A stretch of DNA of 64,000 bases, taken from Tanypteryx hageni (Eukaryota; Arthropoda; Insecta; Odonata; Petaluridae). Where the stretch lies: positions 2,067,410 to 2,131,409 of the forward strand of contig CM054118.1 of assembly GCA_028673005.1 (NCBI GenBank), in the 5' to 3' direction. This document shows positions 11,966 to 24,200 of this stretch, one piece after another. A model generated the notes under the pieces. The model was not told where the DNA came from. It ran no database searches and saw only the letters and a list, made by a program, of their open reading frames with translations. A program made the position numbers and the translations under genes. Within the stretch, counting starts at the first letter, position 1, and each line of letters begins with the position of its first letter.

Positions 11966-13400
11966 GCACATTCTTCAAAGTACAATAAAATCTACACCTC
12001 CCACTCCTCCTCTGTGCAATCTCCCAAAAAATGAGCTTTTCCTGGCGGCTTCTCGTTAACCGATTCCTGGCTTGCGTTACGGTCGCCCCCGCCTTAGAAA
12101 AGGAGGCGCTCTGCAGGCACCGATGTGGCAGGAATTGTCACGTACGCTCGTGCGAGCTTGTATAGATTGGGGAAAACACACTTCATATCTTCCCTGGTCT
12201 TTAAAGGATCAGAGGAGAAACTGGATTTGATAAATACACAGACAGCTCATTTCTTTCCTCAAAGGTATTTGTTTTCTTTTTTTGCTTGCCATGGACCAAT
12301 ACTTTGTGGTGGCTCCAAAAGTCTTACTCGGATTCTGTATTCAGAGTAAAATCACTGTCTGTGTCACTGCTTGATGCCTCACTTCTAATCAAGGAACGGA
12401 TATTAGATTGAGCCTTTGCACAAGCCTTGATATCAATAAAATGTATGTTTTTAAATCGCGGATCTAATAAATTGGATATAGCTAACAGATGAGACTCCGC
12501 AATATGAGCGAACCTGTGATTAATTTCGCTCAGCAGTTTCTTTTACCTGTCTAACAATGTCATTTTCCGCTGTCATTCCAATAGATTGCAACTGTGCTTT
12601 TAAGAAATGGATAAGTGGAATCACTTTGCTCAGCGTTACAAATTTTCCCGCAATCTCCTTTGTAATGTAATACAATGGTTGAAGGAACTTCAACATATGT
12701 TTCACAGTTTCAAACTCAACGGAAGTTAATGCTAATGGAGTCTTCGGGTTTTCAAGGAGAATCTGATGCACACATTTTGACAAGGCAACATATAATACAT
12801 AGAATTCCATCTTGTGCTTACATCTAAAATCAATTTAAGAGGGGTTTAATTAACCTCTATCTGTTTAGCACGATGCAAGTCACTATTTATAACACTCCTT
12901 CGAAAAAACTTCACAACCTGTCTTACCTGGCTAGTGATATTTTGTACATTTTCCACGGGTGTTTCCTTTTCTACCACCAAATGAAGCGTGTGTGCAAAAC
13001 AGGGAAGGTGTTTTCCTTTGCCGAGAAACATGTTAACTGCACCAACAATATTAGACGCGTTATCAGTGACTGCACATATTACCTTACTTTTGGTGATAGA
13101 ATACTTAGTGCAAACAGCTTCAAGTTACTCACAAATGTTGACTGATGCATGCCTCTCCGTGAGCTCCTTGGTTGCAATGCATTTAGAAACAATGTCTGTG
13201 CCGTTCAAATGATGTGCTGTTATACCCAGGAAACTACGGCATGACATCATTTCAGTCCAAAGTAATTGCAACATTTCCCACACTAGGATCACTTATTTTG
13301 TCAGAATAAACCTTTATAATGACCTTGTACAGCTCATGAAGTCATGATTTTAGTGTGTCGCTTACTTCAACTAGCTGTGTCATCCATTGCCCTGGCCGTG
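11966..13400 (-). pseudogene. hAT transposase pseudogene (ZBED-like)
   Basis: Read on the minus strand from right to left, the relic gives SDKISDPSVGNVAITLD near 13260-13310 and VTDNASNIVGAV near 13040-13075 (a catalytic Asp). Next come CFAHTLHLVVEK, LDVSTRWNSMYY near 12800-12830, AISNLLDPRFKN near 12440-12480 and the C-terminal dimerisation motif ATSVPAERLLSKAGATVTQ near 12070-12130. This order is the hAT superfamily core as in ZBED1/ZBED4-like proteins. Stop codons and shifts interrupt it several times (for example after QIEVN at 12846), and no BED finger is seen upstream. It is a dead copy and no host function is suggested. Confidence 0.82.
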
Positions 13401-14689
13401 AATTTGGTACGTGTTAGTTCACAAAATAAGCCGTGATTTTAGATTGAGTAACTGAAAATTCTGTTTAAAACTTCTCGCGGTTATTAGTAGATTATAGTGA
13501 GTTTGGAAGTTTAACTGCAACATAGACTTGTGCTTGTAATAGAATGAAATAAGTGTACCATAGCGATGTCTCATTGTTTTAATTTGAAATATTTTGAATT
13601 AACAGACATTGTTAACTTGATTATTTCTTGTTTCTCATTATGCATTTGTTTATAATCCTAGATTTTAAGATAATTCTTCTTTGTTTCAAAACATATTTAG
13701 AAATATATATATATATTTTTCGATCGAGAAATTGAAATTTCTATATCAAACATTTTCCTTGTTATATGATGAATACATATAGATCTTAAATGGGCTAACT
13801 GTAACTGCTGTGAACACGTAAACGTCAGCAAATACAACTGTGCTTAGAATAAATTATAAATAAAGTGGACATTTTCTAGTGCAATGTGATGTGTTTAATT
13901 TTACAAATGGTAATGTGATCTTCATAAAAACATTGTTTATGGACCGCAGTGGGCTGTAAGTGCATTTGCCTTATTTTTCATTTATGGCAACATTTGAAGC
14001 ATGCCCATTGCCTTCTGCATCAATTTCATTAGATTTAGCAGGTTTAATGATTGACATTCTTAGAAATTCATTTTCGTTCTTTTTACAGGCGCAACAGAAA
14101 GTGTGTTCCAGGGCCGAAGAAATCACTTTACAAATAGATTTTTGCCGGATCCACAAATTCATTCTTGACTTGAAAGTTTGACGTTTTTCGTCGTCCACGT
14201 GAATTTCCTTTAAATAAGTTTCATGCATAAAAGGTAATAACGTTATAAAATTCTGTTACAATAATTCATTATTATATCATTATTGTATAATATTTATGTA
14301 AAAATACCTCACTGTTATGTAATTTGATGACTTTGTACTCTCACAATGTGTGATATACGGTAATAAATTTGATTTCTTATATGCAATTCTTTCATTTAAG
14401 TCCAATTCATCTGTCCGTGCAATTTATGTGCTACGATTATCGCATTAAAACGGGAGGGGAAGGGGGCGAGGGACATCCTGTGATGACGTCACGCTAGCAT
14501 TCGTTAACACGTAGTGCCAAATTTTCCCATCGATTGTCGCCTTCCATGGAAAACCTGGGAATCGATTTATAGCATTAAATTTCCTGTCTTTGGCGCTCAC
14601 TGTCTGTCGAAGATAGCGACAACAGCGCTATTTCGGATGCCGACTGTACTTTTTGCATCTGTCGGGAACCAATTTCTCTCGTAAGAGAT
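13401..14689. other. Stretch without a recognised gene
   Basis: Mostly AT-rich. An 85-codon frame at 13971-14228 (-) has an unusual composition (several Cys and Lys, CCACKKNENEF) but matches no domain I know; it may be part of the N-terminal region of the adjacent hAT relic. At 14584-14640 a minus-strand match to the P-type subterminal motif occurs (GCGCTGTTGTCGCT, then AGTGAGCGCC). It is in inverted orientation relative to the one at 11560-11640. Confidence 0.4.
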
Positions 14690-14775
14690 AATAAAAATAA
14701 ATAAATAAAAATAAATAAATAATAATAATAAATATAATATATATAATAATAATTAATAAATAAATAAAAATAAAT
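14690..14775. repeat. AAAT/AAT-rich microsatellite
   Basis: Run of AAAT, AATA and TAAT units just 5' of the LINE fragment. The open frames that cover it on the minus strand are low-complexity artefacts. Confidence 0.85.
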
Positions 14776-15545
14776 GGACTTAGAATACACTGCATTAGAT
14801 TTGCAGATGACATTGTAATATTCAGCGATTCAAAAAGAGAAATGAATAAAATGCTGGAAGTATTATCGGACACGTTAAAACAGTGGGAATTAAAGATAAA
14901 TATCAAGAAAACCAAATTGATGGTTATAGGCAAAAGTAATGCAGGGACAATATCAAAGATCAAAATAGACAATCAGGAAATTGAGTAGGTGAAGCAGTTT
15001 TGCTACCTAGGTAGTACAATTACTGAAGATAATAGATGCGTGCAGGAAGTGAAGAGAAGAATAGCACTTGCAAAGCAAGCTTTTCAATGTAAGAGGAATC
15101 CACTGACAAGCAGTCATATGAAATTGGAAGTAAGGAAATCCTTTGCAAAAGCTTGTCTGGAGTACCTTACTTGATGGTAGTGAAAGTTGGACGTTGGGAA
15201 AGAGGGAGAGGTCCCGTCTGGAAGCGACAGAAATGTGCATATGGAGAAGATTGATAAAGACAAGTTGAACAGAGAGAAAGACAAACCTTGAAGTTTTGGA
15301 GGAAGTAAAAGAAGAAAGGAAACTGATCAAAGGAATGGAAGAAAGGAAGGCAAAATTTTTAGGCCATGTGATTAGACATAATGAATTAATTGTGAACATC
15401 TTGGAGGGGAAACTGTTAGGGAAGAAAGGAAGAGGCAGACCAAGAAAGAAATACCCAGATGACGTAAAGTCAGTGATGGGAATTGAGAAATACGAGATGT
15501 TGAAGAGAATGGCAGAGGACAGGAGTTCATGGTTGCAGCGATAAG
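14775..15545 (+). pseudogene. LINE reverse transcriptase 3' fragment
   Basis: 5'-truncated LINE fragment on the + strand. It starts inside the RT palm: RFADDIVIF at about 14792-14822 is motif C (F/YADD). It continues with KINIKKTKLMVIGKS, then KQFCYLGSTITEDN and a tail with FLGHVIRHNE and GRGRPRKKYPDD. An in-frame TAG near 14985 and a shift near 15175-15295 break it. The same domain order is seen in the fragment at 43928-44527, so both may be the same or sister LINE family, different from the LINE at 1060-4135. Only the last 250 codons or so are present, as expected for 5'-truncated insertions. Confidence 0.83.
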
Positions 15546-17496
15546 GCCAAAGACTAGTCCCCTAACGGAAAGACCGGTAACTCAATGCTAAAAATCTAAG
15601 CCGAAGTTTTCCTTTCAGAGCGCTCCACTCTGCCAATGGCGAAAAGTGGAACTACGTCGAGACCTCACGTGAAAAATCTTCCCCACCCCCCTCGCGGTAC
15701 TTCCGACTTTCTAGAATGACGATCCAATTTTTATCTTCGAATTTTGCTTATCGATCATATTTCTTCGAAGTTCGCGTAAATACTGGCGTTTTTATCACTC
15801 ATTACGAGAATGTTGCCATTGCAATGACTATTGTTGGACTAGTTGAGTATTATACATACACAATAAATAATTTAGAATAAAAATTAGATTAAATAATTTT
15901 AACAACAAAATAGCCAACAGAAGGTATAAAAAGAATACAGAATTGAATTATTAAACTGAATTTATTAGCATATGTTGTACACACTGAGTACAATGAGGGT
16001 TGTGATAGACAAAGCATATAACAGAATATAATATACATGTGACAGCAATTATAACAAATGCAGTATAAAAAAGATTAAGAAATACACTAATTTTAAACAA
16101 CCTTTACATAAAAAATTATAGAAATGTCCAAATGTGATGTCAAGATATTTGGTATAAAATATATACCATTTACATAGTTATATACAGTGATTTAGAAGTA
16201 TATCATAAAATATCAGACTAGATCAAAACATTTTGACAAAATTCAAGAATAAACTTTAAATAATCTGAAATTTGGGGACCTCTATAAATCAGAGTCCCGA
16301 TGCTACTACATTGCTGGCACCTGTTTCAATCTGTTCCTGATGAAATACACTAACAAATTGCACATGAATAACAGTTAAGGTCATACAAACAGGTATTAAT
16401 AGAAACAACATGTATTAGGTACACTTAGAAAAGGAAATGAAACATTCATGTATGGACAAACAAGTCATGCTGTTATATGAAAGGAGACTACAGTGAAAAA
16501 TTGAGAATTTACAACAAACTCTTAAACCGTATGAACCTCAAATTTTTTTTTGAGGTAAACAATTAAAATATATCAAGTTGAGAGAAAAGATTTTTCACAC
16601 CAGGGACTTGATATCTCAAAAACATCTGGTTTATGCATCTCATGACAATGACAGTGACCAAAACAGACTAAATTCAAACACATGTTCTCATACTCAAAGG
16701 CAACATATATCAAGTTTATGGAAAAATTGTCTCATGCCAGGGACTTGATATCTCAAACAAATGTCTGATGGTTTATGCATCTCACGACAACAGCAGGGAC
16801 CAAACAGACTAAATTCAAAAACGCATACACTCAAACTCAACCACACATCTTTAAAAAATTTTTAAAATGAGGCTAGTATTCTAATTCTAAATGTACATTT
16901 CAAGAATGAAGCTCTCATCATCAGTAGATGATAGTGACAAGACATGTCATAAATATATGTATGAAGAGGCAAATCATTGTAAAAAAAATCTGTTGTGGCC
17001 ACCACATGACTTTCTCCATACCTGTAATACTTCTAATAATTCCAAATAGGTTAAATGATAATAAATATTTTAAGGAACTGCGAGAAAATTTTAAAGACTT
17101 TACAAAAACAGAAATAAACACAAACTGTTGCCTTCTGTTATTGGATATAGCCCTGAAGCTCCAACAATTAAGAAAATAAAAAGGAGCATAAAGTGATTAC
17201 AGTAATAAACTTCGTATATGGAGAAAGACAAATATTTACATAAATATACAAAGGTGGGATGCTCTGTGGATATATGGCACTCCTATTTGTGGGACAGTAT
17301 CTTCAGTTTCTGCTTCCACGCCACCTTATCATATCTTTGAGATGTGCCCCTATTAATTTTCTTCGCCCACCACTTAAAACTAATCTTACATACTAAATTT
17401 AAGATGGCGTCAGAAACACATGTGGTGTTCTGAACAACCATCCTTGAGCCAATCATGGCTGTTATCCCTCTTTATGGTTGCAACAACTCTTTGTTT
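15546..17496. other. Non-coding region, probable 3' part of a diverged P element
   Basis: No gene is supported. 15850-16300 has the AT-rich character of the 3' non-coding part of the P copies and lies just beyond the C-terminal coding relic at 17497-18018 (-), so it may be the 3' end of that element. I could not find its terminal inverted repeat. Two imperfect tandem copies of a 140-bp unit lie at about 16560-16850. The 66- and 83-codon frames around 16921-17179 overlap on opposite strands and match nothing. Confidence 0.4.
16560..16850. repeat. Imperfect tandem repeat, 2 units of about 140 bp
   Basis: Each unit contains atatatcaagtt, ccagggacttgatatctcaa, tggtttatgcatctca and cagactaaattcaaa in the same order. 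The first runs about 16563-16704 and the second about 16705-16850. The units differ by scattered substitutions and short indels. Function unknown. Confidence 0.75.
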
Positions 17497-18018
17497 CTAT
17501 GACCCTAAATGAGCCACCTCACAGAGTAGTCTCTCTGCAGTATTAGCGGCAGACCCAACGAACTGTATGAAGTTTTCACTTGGATATAGTAGGCCAGGCC
17601 TGTCGCTATACGCCTTGAAAACAATACCTGCAAGGTGGTAATCATCTCGTGAATCAGTGGTGAGCACAGCTCGACAGTTGCTGCAATTGCCACGGCGGAG
17701 GATTTTACTGGCTATGTAACCTGTGACATAGGCCAATGAAAAACAGTTTTTTTTAACATCCTCTACATCTAAATCTTCATCTAAACTTAAAGTATTACTA
17801 TTTACAGAAATGTCAGATTGTGAACATATGAACTCTCGCATGTTGTTAAGCAAAGATTCACTGTCCTCACCTTCACAATTTGAGCCTTTCAAATCCCTGC
17901 TAATTAAACCCTGAATTAGGCATGTCTTCAATGCAGCTGCAAATTGTGTTACTGTGGGATTTTTGTTTGATCCACAGCGGGCATTTCTCCCCCTTCCTCC
18001 CAACAAAAGCCACCCCAT
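17497..18018 (-). pseudogene. P-type transposase C-terminal fragment (diverged family)
   Basis: A 173-residue minus-strand frame with the signature of the P/THAP9 transposase C-terminal part: GGRGRNARCGSNKNPTVTQF, then LKGSNCEGEDSES, AYVTGYIASKILRR and CSNCRAVLTT. The order equals that in copy B (RLHGGANHNPNMEQF, LLRGSNCESDDD, CRILKALLQDSNCSTC). Sequence identity is clearly low, so this is a second P family. A plausible splice acceptor (ccaaacag, read on minus) precedes it near 18031-18038. The THAP exon at 20794-20890 (-) is in the right direction to be its 5' part, with the Penelope-like element inserted between them. The catalytic middle was not found. Confidence 0.78.
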
Positions 18019-18399
18019 TGGAGGTACCTGTTTGGAAAAAAATATAGTTTGCTTTTATCATTTGCCCTAGGTTACATAATTATTGAACAATTATCACTTA
18101 AGTCAATGTAAGGTATCGGGGGGAATATTGCCATCTTAAGGAAAATCAATTTATATCATCTTGAAAATAACTAATACAGCCACCAGCTAGTGATTATCTG
18201 ACCATATTTTAAAAAATATACCAATGGTAAAATCCGATTTGTTTCATAAAGATTACCCAAGGCTATATTGCTCTCACAACTTGCCACTACTTGCATGGAA
18301 GACACACGAACATTAACAACATAATATTCATATAACATTAGAAAGAGGTACAATTTCTCTACAAAATGGGTAACTCGGTTATCCCACAATTATTTTGTC

Positions 18400-18890
18400 A
18401 GAAATAGTTGTTTATTGGGTGAAATATGTTAAAATTGGATATCTGTCAAATAATATAAAATAAATATTTGTAAAGAAATTAATGGATATTTTAAAATTAC
18501 CTCACAACTGTAATAAAGGTTTTGTTACCTTGTATGTTTAGCATAACCAGAGGAGAACATGAAGCTTACTTGTGTTTACAACAGCCTTTCACTATAGCAT
18601 ACAATCTTCTGTAGTTCAACACGCACCTGACCATCACCAAAATGCTTTGAAAAACTCCTTATCTATTTCAAACATTTAGTGTATTAGCTGATATAAACGC
18701 GTAATATGAAAATAAATATCTGTAAAAATAATTAATATCTTATAATTACATTGTAGTTGCAATAAAAAGTTCTTTGTTACCTTGAATGTTGAACACAGCT
18801 TGATGAAAATGCGATACTAACTTACATTTACAATGGCCTTTCAATGTAACACACCAGCACGAGAATGGCAGAGGAATGGTTAAAGGCGAT
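18400..18890. repeat. Degenerate tandem duplication, unit about 240 bp
   Basis: Two related segments (about 18415-18640 and 18660-18885) share tttgttacctt followed by gaatgtt or gtatgtt. They also share attacct/attacat, a gtaataaa/gcaataaa word and ttacaa-a-gcctttca. The similarity is diffuse but collinear. It lies in what may be intron sequence of the diverged P element. Confidence 0.5.
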
Positions 18891-19050
18891 ATGACACAAT
18901 ATAAATAAACTTATTTTCTTTGATAATGTGTAATAAAGTCATTTACTTTGATAAACCAGCTAATTACTGCCGCTTGGTTATATAAACTTTTTGGCAATAT
19001 TCACCGCATGTATGTAGAAACTTTTCTTGGGTACACAACCAGGTCAAAGT

Positions 19051-19098
19051 TTGATCTAGGATCAACGTTTCGACGGCTGACTCTGCCATCTTCATCAG
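19051..19098 (-). ncRNA. Hammerhead-ribozyme-like motif in Penelope-like 3' region
   Basis: On the minus strand CTGATGA (19092-19098) is followed by a six-pair stem (GATGGC at 19085-19090 with GCCGTC at 19072-19077). Then come GAAAC (19067-19071) and a perfect hairpin, TTGATC-cta-GATCAA (19051-19065). CUGAUGA...GAAA is the conserved core of hammerhead ribozymes, which are known in Penelope-like elements. An extra A after CTGATGA and the unpaired bases next to GAAAC make activity uncertain. Confidence 0.55.
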
Positions 19099-19329
19099 GA
19101 TGTCTAAAAACGTGTTTTGTCCACTATATATACTAATTCTTAGGCCGTAGCGGTCTGATACGCCTGCCCACCAATCAGGTTCCGTCTTTCTCTCACCAAT
19201 CAGGTTCCGTCTTTCCGCCCACCAATCGCATTGCGTCTTCCTTCCCCGATTTTTTGGAGGATCGGTTCCCAGGTTCTGCTGAGCGAGTAGCCCGAGTCCC
19301 TGTTGATTTTATAGTCCCCAAGACAGATC

Positions 19330-20686
19330 TCAATGGATTCTTTGACCAACCGGTCCCAGAAACCTTTGGTATGTTGTAATCTTATGGTTTTTTCCCAAAA
19401 GATCTTGTGGTCGTGGCTGAGGCTGTCCCAACCTTATGCACCTCATGTGCTCTTTTAACCGAATTTCGATGGTGCGGCCAGTTTCCCCGATGTATGAGGC
19501 GCCGCACTCGCATGGTATACTGTAGACCCCCGGAGCCTTTAATCCGAGATCGTCCTTAGCTCGGGCTAGTTGGTCTCTAAGTTTCCCTGGTGGTTTGTGC
19601 ACTGTCTTGATACCATGCTTTCCCAGTATCCTTGAGATCTTGCCGGATATGGTAGAGACGTAGGGTAGACAGGCAGTGGCGACAGGTTTTTCCTCTTCCT
19701 TCACGGATTTTCCTTTTTTCATTCAGGCGTCGGCCCTTTTCAGGGCCATCGAGATGTCCCGTTCGTGGTAACCATTCTGCCGTAGCGTTGTCCTCAGATG
19801 GTTTATCTCTTTGGGCAGATTCTCCTTGTCGGAGATGGAATGGGCTCGGAAGGCCAAAGTGGAGAGAACTGCCCTGCGTTGTGAGGGGTGGTGGTGACTG
19901 CTGGCATTAAGGTACAAGTCAGTGTGTGTTGGTTTCCTGTACACACTGTGTCCAAGGGTGCCATTGCTCTTGCGATGCACGAGGATGTCAAGAAATGGTA
20001 GACACCCATCTTTCTCCATCTCCATCGTAAACTTGATGTTGGGGTGGAGACTGTTGAGGTGCTCGAGGAACTGAGAGAGGGTGTCCCGTCCATGTGGCCA
20101 AACTACAAAGGTGTCATCCACATAACGGAAGAAGCACTTTGGTCGTAAAGGGGCCGAATTGAGGGCTCTCTTCAAAGTCTTGCATATAGAAGTTCGCTAC
20201 CGCCGGGGAGAGGGGGGACCCCATGGCAACACCGTCATTTTGTTCGTAAAACTTTCCCTTATAGAGGAAGAAAGTAGACGTCAACGTGTGGTGAAAAAGT
20301 TCGACGGTTGGTTTATCGAACAGAGGTTGGAGGAGGAGCAAAGTGTCCTTAACTGGAACCCTCGTGAATAGAGACACGACATCAAAGCTGACCATAATGT
20401 CGTTAGGTTGCAGATGTAGACGAGAAATGATGTCCACGAAGTTCCGTGAATTCTTGATGTGATGCTCGCAGGTTCCCACGAATGGTGCCAAAATGTTGGT
20501 TAAGTATCTGGCGATGTTGTATGTGGGTGAGCCTATGGCACTCACGATAGGCCTGAGAGGGATCCCTTCCTTGTGTATTTTTGGAAGACCATAGAGCCTA
20601 GGTGGGATGGCAGCCTGTGGTAAAAGACTCCTGTGGATATCCGGCAGAAAGTTAGCCTTCTTGATTAAGGCAGAAGTCCTCCTCAT
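19330..20686 (-). pseudogene. Penelope-like RT with GIY-YIG endonuclease
   Basis: Three collinear frames. 20114-20686 covers the RT fingers and palm: PPRLYGLPKIHKEG, VSFDVVSLFTRVPV (motif A), NDGVAMGSPLSPAVANFYM (motif B). 19723-20175 has FFRYVDDTFVVW (motif C with catalytic YVDD), GCLPFLDILVHRK and VYRKPTHTDLYLN. 19330-19722 has the GIY-YIG nuclease: GVYSIPCECGASYIGETGR, then the conserved Arg and Glu in IEIRLKEHM. The GIY-YIG nuclease cleaves the target and the RT copies the RNA. One shift joins the first two parts near 20130 and a TGA separates RT and nuclease near 19723, so it is inactive or nearly so. Confidence 0.88.
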
Positions 20687-20793
20687 GATAGCTTCGGTGG
20701 GGTCCCGGGGCAGAGCTCGATAAGCCAGGTCGTTGAGAATATGCCCGAATATGTCACCGCATGTACCTTACAAATAAATACAATTAAACTTAC

Positions 20794-20890
20794 CTGTTCC
20801 TATTCTCTGGATAGGCATACAGCTGAACCCCGTCTATCGTCTTCAAACCGCAGGTGAGAACAGCACACCTTTTGTTTGAGATAATCTCCG
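20794..20890 (-). pseudogene. THAP zinc-finger exon 1 of a diverged P-type transposase
   Basis: A minus-strand frame reads KRCAVLTCGLKTIDGVQLY and then AYPENRNR, ending at a good splice donor (gtaagt, 20793-20788). This is the N-terminal half of a THAP finger (C-x4-C, then a hydrophobic/aromatic-Pro segment). P-type transposases use it to bind their termini. The exon 1/intron position is comparable to that in copies B and C. An upstream ATG near 20901 is in another frame by one base, so the start is damaged. It fits with the C-terminal relic at 17497-18018 as parts of one element split by the Penelope-like insertion. Confidence 0.62.
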
Positions 20891-21099
20891 TTAAACATTT
20901 TTTTATCAAAACAGAAAAACCGTGGCAAAAACACCAAAACGATTCCAAATATCAACACCGGAAGTGTAGAATCCGTTAGTAGTCGTCTTTGGCTGGATAT
21001 TTGACATCCGGTTCTTTAAAATCGGTAACGACACTAGCGCTCCATGTTGCTAATCGGGACTTTTTGCCAACAACTTGGGAAAAATTTTCCCATTCCAGT

Positions 21100-21259
21100 T
21101 TCATCCCCATGAACAAGGCTTAGCCTTTAGATGAAGAAGAGATAATCCCCCTGGCTGCCTGTACTGAGTTTCGATTGGCTGCTAAAATGACATCATACGT
21201 CTTGACGCAATAGCAGCGCCAATTTTGGTGCCTTAAGGAACTACATGGTCCGAGTCAGC
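21100..21259. mobile_element. Detached P-type terminus, left part (continues at 26288-26333)
   Basis: 21168-21258 matches, word by word, the 3' subterminal region of copy C at 28370-28500: ttcgattggctg, aaaatgac, tcatacgtc, cagcgcca. After removing copy B with its 8-bp duplication, the sequence continues at 26293-26333 (ggctaagaccacgtttttaa to the terminal ccaccccctg). So copy B landed inside an older P terminus, which is probably the right end of the diverged P element to the left. Confidence 0.65.
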
Positions 21260-24200
21260 AGGGGGAGGGAACTCCCATGTTAAAATCGTGGTCTTCGCTG
21301 GCTAGTACAAAAAGTTCCTGTTGGCACCAGGCAGGCACCGAAGCTGGCGCTGCTGTTGCGTTGTGACGTATGACGTAATTTTTGCAGCCAATCGAAGCAG
21401 AGAACAGGCAGCTAGCAGACGAATTTCAGCAGCCAATTGCAGCTTCGTACAGACAGCGAGCGCACTTTTCAAAAATCTTACACCAATTTAATTTGATTCA
21501 TTATTTTTCAATAAATGACGCTAATTTATTTATTTAGCAAATCAAACCTTTTTACGAATAACGTAACCAGAGGAGTAATGGGTGAGAATAGAAAGAAGAA
21601 CAATTTAAATAGTATTATTGCAGAAGAAATATTGTACATATTTACATATAACAGATATGAAATGTAATTGAACCACATAGATCAATTATTGTTCAATAAA
21701 TATAGGAAACATGCACACACACACACAATCCAACACTAAATACAGCATAATGATGCAGCTAACATAATTATCAAAATTAAATGGTTATCAAGTAAATATA
21801 AATTTATAATTACAAAATACATCTTACTTGGAATTTCACTTAATTGACAGTTACACCACAAAAAAAGTATTCCACCACAATACCATTTGTAAGTCTCATG
21901 AATATCTTCAATCATCTGAACCTTTTCCTTCCACACAAAGGTTCTTTTATTTAGCACATTACCATGTAATTTATGGAGATAATTGTGAATATGAGATTAG
22001 ATGGGAAGAAACATTCAAAGCCCACAGTTAACCCTTTCTGCCCCATGTTGTCAAAAACACAGAGTATTATAAAATCAAATTCTTTTACAATTTTACTATT
22101 TGCTAATAGAATAAACGGAATACTCAACTTAAAAAATAAATGAAATATGAAACAATTAAGCAAACATAAGAATAGAGGCCCACAAAAAGAAAGAACACCA
22201 ATATCTACAAAGAATACATACATAAATATCACTAATACATTCTAATCCTAAGAACTAAATCAGACTACCTGGCTAATTTTTTACTTATACTAATGCTATA
22301 CCTAAAGAGGGCATATTTGCACACTTCCTCGGCAGTTCTCTCCTTGATTTTGTGAGCACTGCAATGGAGCCATAAAAATTCAGACTTCAAGATAGCATTT
22401 TTCCCCACCTCCCCAATCCGATCATCAAGATGATGATTAGGAATTACATCATTCAAGAAAACCAAAGCACACCCCACAGGCTCTACAAACCTCTCAGACG
22501 GAAAATAAAGCGTCCTCAACATGCAGTGGTTCACCCGTTGCAAGTAATTGCTCACACACTAGGGATGGATTGGTTGTCAACTGAGATAGACATGTGGAAC
22601 AATTACTATCTTGAAGTAAGGCTTTTAGAATGCGACAACTAACACTAGCATCTGAAATGTCTTTCGCGCACGACTCAGCTGTCCATATCTGTTCAGCATC
22701 CTCATGTAAGAAAGATGTTTCACATACTAGATCATCAGTAGAAGCACTCCCTCTCTTAATCGAACCTTCAAGAAAGCTGGGGCTCAACTGCAGAAAATCT
22801 TCGAGATCTGCCATAAAGACATCATCATCAGACTCACAATTGGAACCTCGCAGCAATTGTGATGAAATGCCATTGATGATAGATGTCTTAAAAGCAAAAA
22901 CAAACTGTTCCATATTGGGGTTATGGTTAGCCCCTCCATGTAACCTTATGTTCCCGAAGAAATTCTCCAGTGGATCCTGGTTTAACCGCCGAGGTTCTAG
23001 GCTGTCAAAACCGGCTTTCTTCAGCTCTTTCCACAGCAGTTTAATAGCCGTAATGGTCATGACCCAACCGTTTTGACATTTGGGCCTTACAATACCCTTA
23101 ATTTTGGGGTTACCTAAAGTGTCCAAAATTGGATTCCCTTGAGGGTCTATCACATCCTTTTGGAATCTCCAATCGTTAATTTTTCCAACTGCTTCATTCC
23201 AAAATTCTACATGTGAGCTACGGCCAGTTAAAGGGGAGCATAATGAATATGTACCAATACCCTTACCATCACCACCATTAAAGCTATTAAACAGCTGACT
23301 CACAAAAACAAGGAAAGATGAGGTCACAAACACATCACAACTCATGAATCCTGTCAGAAAGAAAATGAAAAGGAGTTAATATACAGCACAGTACTATACC
23401 CTCAATAAATGCTATTTCTCAAAAGCTGTTGTTAATGCAACTTACCTATCCCCCCCCCATGCATTTAGCACATCCCCAACACTACTCCTGAACACCTCAA
23501 CAGCCAGTTTCATAGACATTTTCTCTCTCCATTGAGGGTCCAGGTGGGAAGGACAATATTTTAAACATAGAAGCGTTGGGGAATTCACGCTGCTTCTCCA
23601 CCACGTGACGTATGTGTGACCACCTGCCAATACCTGTCACCATTTCATCTCCCACCAATACCTGCCCCTTGAGTGAATGCTTTAAGAACATATTTCTGGT
23701 GCACTTAAGCAGGTGAGGAGGGTCATGAAGGGTGAAAATCTTTTGCCCATTAAAATCAAAAAAAGGATCCGTTACTGTACAGCCCAGATTTTTAAGAGTC
23801 ATGGTGTTGTTGCTTCCCATGTCACACAGAGTAGCAACAATCTTCAGGCCAGTTTCCTGAAGAGCACCAAGGACCTCTTTAATAATTTCTGCTAAAATTA
23901 ATCCAGGTGTACTTCCATGACTAAAGTAGAAAGCTACTGGCTGCTTCCACTTTCGTCTCAAGCCACGAACCATGAAAACAAGGGCTTCCCCAGCTATAGC
24001 ATCGGATCTACCTTTGCTTCCATGATCCTGAAATCCTTCAAGGCGGTCAGACATCGAATTGTAAACCACACTGGGCCTTATTGACATTTCATCAAATAAT
24101 AGCACGCAGTGCTTATTACAATCCGACATCTGCCTCACACATGAGGAAAGGTGGTTAATTATACATGGATTAATTCCAGCTTTGAGAGGAAGATGACAGA

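Larger units (their letters stand above)
19013..20753 (-). mobile_element. Penelope-like retroelement 1, 5'-truncated
   Basis: Minus-strand Penelope-like element flanked by an exact 12-bp direct repeat, tcaccgcatgta, at 19001-19012 and 20754-20765. I read this as the target site duplication. It is truncated in the RT domain at its 5' end (right). Coding sequence: RT with YVDD, then a GIY-YIG endonuclease. The 3' non-coding part (19013-19320) includes a hammerhead-like motif. It sits inside the diverged P element, because flanking sequence resumes with a THAP exon at 20794. Penelope-like elements usually insert by endonuclease-primed reverse transcription and often carry direct repeats; here only one end remains. 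Confidence 0.88.

Noticed and set aside
14575..14972. Minus-strand frames of 71 and 114 codons
   Set aside because: Translation of an AAAT/AAT microsatellite (runs of Tyr, Ile, Phe) and the antisense of a LINE RT fragment.
16921..17179. Opposed frames of 66 and 83 codons
   Set aside because: They overlap on both strands in AT-rich sequence, match nothing, and lie in probable P element 3' sequence.
19139..19250. Short direct repeat caccaatcaggttccgtctt as a possible CRISPR-like array
   Set aside because: Only two to three adjacent copies with no unique spacers; they lie in the Penelope-like 3' region of a eukaryotic genome.
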